The notes beneath the pieces were generated by a model. That model saw only the letters and a program-made list of their open reading frames with translations, searched no databases and was not told where the DNA came from. From the NCBI GenBank assembly GCA_964650385.1, contig CAZYTP010000088.1, positions 1 to 10,240 on the forward strand: DNA of 10,240 nucleotides. The letters are read 5' to 3'. The first letter of the stretch is position 1; every line of letters begins with the position of its first letter. The stretch is from JAUSPI01 sp964650385. GTDB lineage: Bacteria; Desulfobacterota; Syntrophia; Syntrophales; JADFWA01. Below, piece by piece: positions 7,067 to 10,240 of this stretch. Made by a program: the position numbers and the translations under genes.

Positions 7067-7106
7067 TCTTTATCACCTCTTCTCTCTTGTTTTTTAACTT
7101 ATAAAT

Positions 7107-7838
7107 TCAACCCTTCTCAGGTTTACCCAATACAAGAAAAGTTCCTGATGGCTTTCTAAGAGGATAAACTGAAACATCAACTTTCAATTTGCCGTTCCGG
7201 TTATTTTTCACGAAAATGACAAATGTTCTGGGGGCATCAGAGCCTCCCAGAGCCATTCTTTTGGTTTCTGAAATCACGGTCTCCAGCGAGTCGGGATGAA
7301 CTACATTCTCAACGCCCATCCCTATCAAGTCCTTCTCCTGAACCTCAAAGAGCTGTGCACATTTTTTGTTTCCACCCCATAAACACAAATCCGTATATAC
7401 TGTTGCGGGTAACTCGATCTGATGGATGAACTGGATTCTGGGAAGATAGATTTCTTGATAGTATTGGCATTCATCACATTTCCCTGGGCAACACAGAGAA
7501 CCGTTATTCTTGGCAGTGAAACAGACATTCAAATGATTCTTGAAGACCATGCAGTCCTTACAATTCTTGCTATGAGTACTTCCCTGCCAGTATAGCCAGC
7601 AATTCTGGAAGCTTCTGAAAAAAGGTTCCCTTGAGTTTTCTTCAGCAAGCTCAGGGGGAATTCTATGCCCCGCTGATTTAAGAAAAAACAGTAATTCTTC
7701 AACGGGGATTGAGTATTTTCTTCCCACCCGATTGGCACGAAGTTTATTTGTGCGAATCCAGTAACCTATTGTAGTGCGTCCCAGCCCGCACATGGCTGAA
7801 GCCTGAGCAACAGATAATACTTTGGGGAATGTTGACAT
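7107..7838 (-). CDS. Regulator with excisionase/BldC-type HTH, eight-cysteine segment and PAS-like domain
   Basis: A 243-residue protein from ATG at 7838. A TTG nine bases upstream is in frame but would abut the Shine-Dalgarno. Residues 6-55 (VLSVAQASAMCGLGRTTIGYW, in pieces, then VGRKYSIPVEELLFFL) are a compact MerR-like HTH of the excisionase/BldC type, followed by GHRIPPEL. Residues 80-124 hold eight cysteines: C80, C93-x2-C96, C106, C116-C117, C121-x2-C124. Two are CxxC pairs, suggesting bound zinc or an iron-sulphur cluster. Residues about 127-240 look like a PAS domain (VYTDLCLWGGNKKCAQLF, then VHPDSLETV and KLKVDVSVYPLR). It is probably a DNA-binding sensor of redox state, metal or a small ligand. 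It heads the chemotaxis gene row and has direct repeats just upstream of its start that could be its own operator. I do not recognise a named gene. Confidence 0.8.
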   Translation of the reverse strand: MSTFPKVLSVAQASAMCGLGRTTIGYWIRTNKLRANRVGRKYSIPVEELLFFLKSAGHRIPPELAEENSREPFFRSFQNCWLYWQGSTHSKNCKDCMVFKNHLNVCFTAKNNGSLCCPGKCDECQYYQEIYLPRIQFIHQIELPATVYTDLCLWGGNKKCAQLFEVQEKDLIGMGVENVVHPDSLETVISETKRMALGGSDAPRTFVIFVKNNRNGKLKVDVSVYPLRKPSGTFLVLGKPEKG

Positions 7839-7847
7839 ATGTATCAA

Positions 7848-7852
7848 CTCCT
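7848..7852 (-). promoter_or_regulatory. Shine-Dalgarno of the HTH/PAS regulator
   Basis: AGGAG on the minus strand, 9 nt before ATG 7838 and 0 nt before the alternative TTG 7847; it selects the ATG. Confidence 0.75.
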
Positions 7853-7860
7853 GAGCTTTT

Positions 7861-7915
7861 TCGATATTGTGTTACATCGGTATTTCGTTCGACATAGTGT
7901 TGTATCGGTATTTCG
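7861..7915. repeat. Two 27-bp direct repeats, candidate operator of the HTH/PAS regulator
   Basis: Copies at 7861-7887 and 7889-7915 agree at 23 of 27 positions; both start TCGA and end ATCGGTATTTCG. The period is 28 bp. They lie 23-77 nt upstream of the regulator's ATG, inside the leader of the sigma-54 transcript. The gene they precede has a BldC/excisionase-like HTH, and BldC is known to bind direct repeats cooperatively, so autoregulation is a reasonable inference. Confidence 0.65.
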
Positions 7916-7920
7916 ATTGA

Positions 7921-7944
7921 AAACTTGACTCTAAAAGTCAGTTT
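7921..7944 (-). promoter_or_regulatory. Leader hairpin downstream of the sigma-54 promoter
   Basis: AAAC-T-TGACT (7921-7930) pairs with AGTCA-GTTT (7936-7944): 9 bp, one bulged base, 5-nt loop. It lies about 20-45 nt after the predicted transcription start. It could stabilise or control the leader RNA, or be a DNA palindrome bound by a protein. Confidence 0.4.
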
Positions 7945-7976
7945 GATTAAAAAATAACTTATTATGAGCTTCTGAT

Positions 7977-7992
7977 AGCAATGTGTGTGCCA
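7977..7992 (-). promoter_or_regulatory. Sigma-54 (RpoN) -24/-12 promoter for the regulator-cheW genes
   Basis: The minus strand reads TGGCAC-ACACA-TTGCT, matching the consensus TGGCAC-N5-TTGC[A/T] at every fixed position, with GG and GC ten bases apart. Transcription should begin near 7966, giving a leader of about 125 nt before ATG 7838. Sigma-54 promoters need an AAA+ enhancer-binding protein bound upstream; none is encoded in the window. Confidence 0.75.
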
Positions 7993-8077
7993 CAGGAAAA
8001 AATTTTTGAGTTGAGAAAATGTGCTCGTAATATAAGGATGTTGCTTTCTTTTTATTTACAGATGTGTATTGATGGGA

Positions 8078-8111
8078 TGACAATTTCAGGGAATAATTTG
8101 CCTGCTTGTCA
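8078..8111. promoter_or_regulatory. Inverted repeat, candidate enhancer site for a sigma-54 activator
   Basis: TGACAA (8078-8083) and TTGTCA (8106-8111) are perfect arms, with an inner CAGG (8087-8090) and CCTG (8101-8104). The centre is about 128 bp upstream of the predicted start, within the usual 80-150 bp range of enhancer sites. Further TTGTCA (8173-8178) and TTTTGACG (about 8114-8121) lie nearby. The binding protein is unknown. Confidence 0.4.
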
Positions 8112-8266
8112 GATTTTTGACGCAATCTTTGGTCATAAATCTCTTTGTGGTTAAGAATGTTCAACCGCTCTTGTCATCTTTGATGATTTGTGCGAAGATA
8201 GAATTTACTTTTGCTTCATAAGTATTATGCCAACGCTGCTTTAAACTTTAACAGGAGGTAATTGTT

Positions 8267-8356
8267 ATGCCGAGATCAAACAAAAGAGCACTTAGTACAA
8301 TGTGCATCCTCTTGATTCTATTCTCTTTTGGGTGTGCAGGTCTGGGTCTCGGATGA
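8267..8356 (+). CDS. Tiny lipoprotein-like ORF, possibly frameshifted
   Basis: ATG at 8267 follows a perfect AGGAGGT (8253-8259) at 7 nt spacing, the best ribosome site in the window. The 29-residue product has a basic start (MPRSNKR), a hydrophobic run (about 12-21, CILLILFSF) and Gly-Cys-Ala at 22-24, a plausible lipobox with lipidated C23. It stops only six residues after the cysteine, unusually short for a lipoprotein. Moving to the +1 frame after C23-A24 continues to 8390 as VWVSDDKYEYEKEESK, a charged tail typical of small lipoproteins. So the gene may have suffered a 1-base insertion near 8339, or the assembly may be wrong there. It is divergent from the HTH/PAS regulator and shares its upstream region. 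Function unknown. Confidence 0.5.
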   Translation: MPRSNKRALSTMCILLILFSFGCAGLGLG

Positions 8357-8390
8357 CAAATACGAATACGAAAAAGAGGAATCTAAATAA

Positions 8391-8546
8391 TAACAATTCA
8401 AAACTCCGCGTCCATAAAAGGAACTGGTATCGAAAAGGCTTTTTGTCATATTGAACCATGGTGTGAACGTGTTTCGGGACAATTTATAATCATTACGGAC
8501 CGGGCATGATGCACACCATAAAGAGACGTTTCACGTTCAGGAAGGC
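8391..8546. other. Non-coding stretch between the small ORF and the first GC-hairpin repeat
   Basis: No gene is supported. GACCGGGCATGATGCACACC (8498-8517) loosely resembles the GACCGGGAGC(A/G)CACCCG lead-in of the hairpin repeats further on and may be a decayed copy. Short complementary arms (ATGGTGTG 8458-8465 with CACACCAT 8512-8519) could pair but may be chance. Confidence 0.4.
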
Positions 8547-8595
8547 TGACCGGGAGCGCACCCGTAAGCCCCGCCCTGTGGGCGGGGAGCTTCAC
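8547..8595 (+). repeat. GC-hairpin dispersed repeat, copy A
   Basis: The lead-in is TGACCGGGAGCGCACCCGTA. Then comes the stem CCCCGCCC (8569-8576) / GGGCGGGG (8580-8587) with loop TGT, and the tail AGCTTCAC. It ends 19 nt before the permease start. It shares its form with copies at 9598-9640 and 9671-9707. Similar GC hairpins followed by a TTCAC-like end are known to me from IS200/IS605-type element ends and from REP-like repeats; no transposase remnant is visible here. Confidence 0.8.
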
Positions 8596-8614
8596 TTCTG
8601 TTTCATTTAAACTA

Positions 8615-9535
8615 ATGAATATTGCAACCACTATCATTCCGATATTTGCCATTATAATCCTTGGATGGTTCGCCCGCTGGAAAGGATTTATACCACCGGC
8701 ATTTTTAGAACCGGCAAACAGGCTGGTTTACTATCTTGCACTACCTGCGATGATTTTTCTGTCAATTTCCAAGGCTTCCCTGAAAACCGAGTTCAATATT
8801 ATAGTCCTTCTTATTACTCTCTTTTCCGTTCTGGCTATTTTTACTATTGTCTGGGGCGTGGGTTCAGCTATCCATATCAAGCGCCGCCAGCTTGGCACTC
8901 TCGTACAATGCTCTTTTCATGGAAATCTGGGATATATCGGCCTTGCTGTGGCATATTACTTTCTTGGAAATGAGGGTTTTGTCCGTGCCGGTATAATTGC
9001 AGGTTTTGTAATAATCCTGCAAAATTTTCTTGCCGTGGTTGTCCTCCAGTTGAATGTCGATAATATTCCGGCAAAACATAATAAATTAAACATGGTCTGG
9101 AAAATACTGGGCAACCCTATAATATTAGCGGCCATAGCCGGCATACTATTTTCAATGACGGAAGCTCCAATGCCTCTCGTCATTGATCGCAGCCTTGGCA
9201 TTCTGAGCAACCTGGCATTTCCCATGGCATTATTGATAATAGGGGCTTCTCTATCTTTTAAGTTAATGCGGTTGCGGATACTCTCAGTTTTTGCTACGGA
9301 CGCCGTGAAGCTGATCCTGCTCCCCGCTTTGGGTTTTGCACTGTTCCGCTTATTCGGCCTGAAACCGCAGGACTATCTGCCGGGCCTAATATTGCTTGCA
9401 TCGCCGACTGCTATTATAACCTATGTAATGGCAAAAGAGATGAACGGCGATACAGACTTTGCCGTTGCTGCCGTTTCCACCTGCACGATGTTGTCGGCAG
9501 TAACGTTTTCCGTATGGCTCAATATTGCCGGATAA
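8615..9535 (+). CDS. AEC-family (auxin efflux carrier) membrane permease
   Basis: A 306-residue, strongly hydrophobic protein with about ten membrane helices, the usual size of bacterial AEC transporters (TC 2.A.69). Family-like segments are LGWFARWKGFIP (16-27), LVYYLALPAMIFLSIS (37-52), HGNLGYIGLAVAYYFLGNEG (102-121), KILGNPIILAAIAGILF (163-179), SNLAFPMALLIIGASLS (198-214), and ASPTAIITYVMAKEMNGD (263-280) followed by VSTCTMLSAVTFS. The family transports small organic anions such as malate or malonate; the substrate is not readable here. The ATG at 8615 matches the family N-terminus, but there is no recognisable Shine-Dalgarno upstream, and hairpin copy A ends 19 nt before it. Native promoter and ribosome site may have been replaced, or initiation may be weak. 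It lies on the opposite strand to the chemotaxis genes with no visible link. Confidence 0.9.
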   Translation: MNIATTIIPIFAIIILGWFARWKGFIPPAFLEPANRLVYYLALPAMIFLSISKASLKTEFNIIVLLITLFSVLAIFTIVWGVGSAIHIKRRQLGTLVQCSFHGNLGYIGLAVAYYFLGNEGFVRAGIIAGFVIILQNFLAVVVLQLNVDNIPAKHNKLNMVWKILGNPIILAAIAGILFSMTEAPMPLVIDRSLGILSNLAFPMALLIIGASLSFKLMRLRILSVFATDAVKLILLPALGFALFRLFGLKPQDYLPGLILLASPTAIITYVMAKEMNGDTDFAVAAVSTCTMLSAVTFSVWLNIAG

Positions 9536-9597
9536 AATATATCCTGTGTAACGATTGCGCCGAAAGCTTTTCTGATGGTAATGTGTTTATCATGCAT

Positions 9598-9640
9598 TGA
9601 CCGGGAGCACACCCGCAAGCCCCGCCTTGCAGGCGGGGTA
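9598..9640 (+). repeat. GC-hairpin dispersed repeat, copy B
   Basis: Lead-in TGACCGGGAGCACACCCGCA matches copy A except for two bases. The stem is CCCCGCCT (9620-9627) / AGGCGGGG (9631-9638): the innermost pair is T-A where A and C have C-G, so both sides changed together. Sequence after the stem diverges (no AGCTTCAC tail). It lies 62 nt past the permease stop. Confidence 0.75.
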
Positions 9641-9670
9641 AGGGGCGTAATATAAAATAAATATATTCTT

Positions 9671-9707
9671 TACCGGGAAGCCCCGCCCTGTGGGCGGGGA
9701 GCTTCAC
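9671..9707 (+). repeat. GC-hairpin dispersed repeat, copy C
   Basis: ACCGGGA joins directly to AGCCCCGCCC, missing 11 bases of the lead-in present in A. The stem (9681-9688 / 9692-9699), TGT loop and AGCTTCAC tail are identical to A. It ends 36 nt before the next gene start. Confidence 0.8.
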
Positions 9708-9730
9708 AAAAACGAAGTTATTTAGAAATT

Positions 9731-9737
9731 GGGGAGG
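9731..9737 (+). promoter_or_regulatory. Ribosome binding site of the small membrane protein
   Basis: GGGGAGG, 6 nt before ATG 9744. It lies inside the longer TTG-initiated frame (from 9729), which it therefore argues against. Confidence 0.8.
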
Positions 9738-9743
9738 AATAAA

Positions 9744-10118
9744 ATGAAAATACTATTAGGTGTCATTTCTATTTTGTGGATCGTCGAGGCAACATTTTTA
9801 ATAATTTATACGGAAGGCACCCGCAAGTTTATGGAGAAGGCAGTTATTAAAATGAACGTGAAGGTAATGGCGATTTTGGCATTGCTCTTCGGATTAATTT
9901 TTATAGTAGCGGCCTTTTATATAAAGGATATGTTCTGGCTCGCCTTCATTTTAGGGATGATAGCGATAATGAAAGGTGTTTATCTGTTTGTCGCGCCACC
10001 AACCCAGGTTAAAGCCCTTTTAGAGTGGTGGTTCCATAAAGCCAGCGGTGAAACTATTCGTGTAATGGGGCTGATAGCAATTATCCTTGGAACCGCTATA
10101 TTATCGTATCTTATATAG
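9744..10118 (+). CDS. Small four-helix membrane protein with internal duplication, function unknown
   Basis: A 124-residue hydrophobic protein with four predicted membrane helices (about 2-22, 40-58, 62-82, 103-122). The two halves look alike: ILWIVEATFLIIYTEGT followed by a charged loop and VMAILALLFGLIFIVAAF (first half), then MIAIMKGVYLFVAPPTQ, loop, and VMGLIAIILGTAILSYLI (second half). Each half is helix, short linker with a small amphipathic stretch, helix with a GLI/G motif. The pattern somewhat recalls DUF2065-type two-helix proteins, from memory and not certain. The start is fixed by the Shine-Dalgarno at 9731-9737. The gene follows hairpin repeat C and has no evident operon partner. 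No terminator is visible after it. Confidence 0.75.
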   Translation: MKILLGVISILWIVEATFLIIYTEGTRKFMEKAVIKMNVKVMAILALLFGLIFIVAAFYIKDMFWLAFILGMIAIMKGVYLFVAPPTQVKALLEWWFHKASGETIRVMGLIAIILGTAILSYLI

Positions 10119-10240
10119 CTTCCATCTGCCAATAAACTGAAAACGTCTGTATCAAGGATTATTATGTAACGTTTCACGTGAGTATGTAAATGTTGCTGCC
10201 CTCGGCTTCAGTGTCAACACAAGAAACGCAACAATGAGCA
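10119..10240. other. Right edge, no gene supported
   Basis: No ORF with a usable start is visible. ACGTTTCACGT at 10169-10179 also occurs at 8526-8536, before hairpin copy A, but is short. An ATG at 10234 could begin a gene outside the window; it lacks a Shine-Dalgarno. Confidence 0.4.

Noticed and set aside
7861..7915. CRISPR array
   Set aside because: Only two copies, one base apart, with no spacers; better read as an operator.
7931..8164. 77-residue minus-strand ORF (MNILNHKEIYDQ...)
   Set aside because: It covers the sigma-54 element and the inverted repeat, has no Shine-Dalgarno, and its AT-rich composition looks non-coding.
8458..8538. Pseudoknot-like arrangement: ATGGTGTG/CACACCAT (8458-8465 with 8512-8519) crossing GAACGTG/CACGTTC (8465-8471 with 8532-8538)
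   Set aside because: The two left arms share a base, and 7-8 bp matches in a region this long are expected by chance fairly often. There is no other sign of a structured RNA.
8391..8595. Remnant of a TnpB/transposase gene upstream of hairpin copy A
   Set aside because: Translation of the stretch shows no TnpB motifs; only the hairpin itself resembles an element end.
9519..9707. Minus-strand ORF starting MKLPAHRAGLPGK, and the similar KLPAHRAGLTG at 8446-8652
   Set aside because: The shared peptide is just the translation of the GC-hairpin repeat on the reverse strand; no ribosome site or protein-like continuation.

Overview
The window looks like a chemotaxis/signal-transduction locus of a Gram-negative, motile, probably anaerobic bacterium, most likely Desulfobacterota (Deltaproteobacteria)-like. 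This rests on gene content and style: chemoreceptors with HBM-type helical sensors and a short or absent HAMP, a stand-alone periplasmic Cache protein, a sigma-54 promoter, a lipoprotein-like signal and dispersed palindromes. It is an inference; no marker gene is present.

Positions 1-7838 are one long run of minus-strand genes. In transcription order they are: an HTH / Cys-rich / PAS regulator (7107-7838), cheW (6554-7066), a secreted single-Cache protein (5792-6364), and three methyl-accepting chemotaxis proteins (3419-5440, 1443-3242, and 1-1390, which runs off the left edge). The regulator and cheW are 40 nt apart and look co-transcribed. The last two receptors are 52 nt apart. The other gaps (about 190, 350 and 180 nt) could hold separate promoters. 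The three receptors share almost the same cytoplasmic signalling domain but carry different sensors: Cache_3-Cache_2-like in the first, and two different four-helix/HBM-like modules in the other two. No cheA, cheY, cheR or cheB lies in the window, so the receptors and CheW must couple to a kinase encoded elsewhere.

Positions 7839-8266 are the control region between the regulator and a divergent small lipoprotein-like ORF. On the minus strand it holds, from far to near: an inverted repeat suited to an enhancer site, a perfect-consensus sigma-54 -24/-12 element (7977-7992), a leader hairpin, two 27-bp direct repeats with a 28-bp period, and the Shine-Dalgarno of the regulator. I regard this as the most interesting part of the window: a sigma-54-driven, possibly autoregulated Cys-rich/PAS regulator heading a chemotaxis gene set.

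Positions 8267-10240 are plus-strand and different in character. They hold a tiny lipoprotein-like ORF that may be frameshifted, an AEC-family (auxin efflux carrier) permease, and a 124-residue membrane protein that looks internally duplicated. Three copies of a GC-rich hairpin repeat bracket the permease. About 120 nt at the right edge show nothing I can call.

Two receptor details deserve attention. The third-listed receptor (3419-5440) has matching seven-residue tandem duplications next to both membrane segments and ends in AFNDF, which fits the CheR-tether pentapeptide pattern. Its neighbour (1443-3242) ends in AFN, and a 4-bp difference has apparently pushed the DF codons behind the stop.
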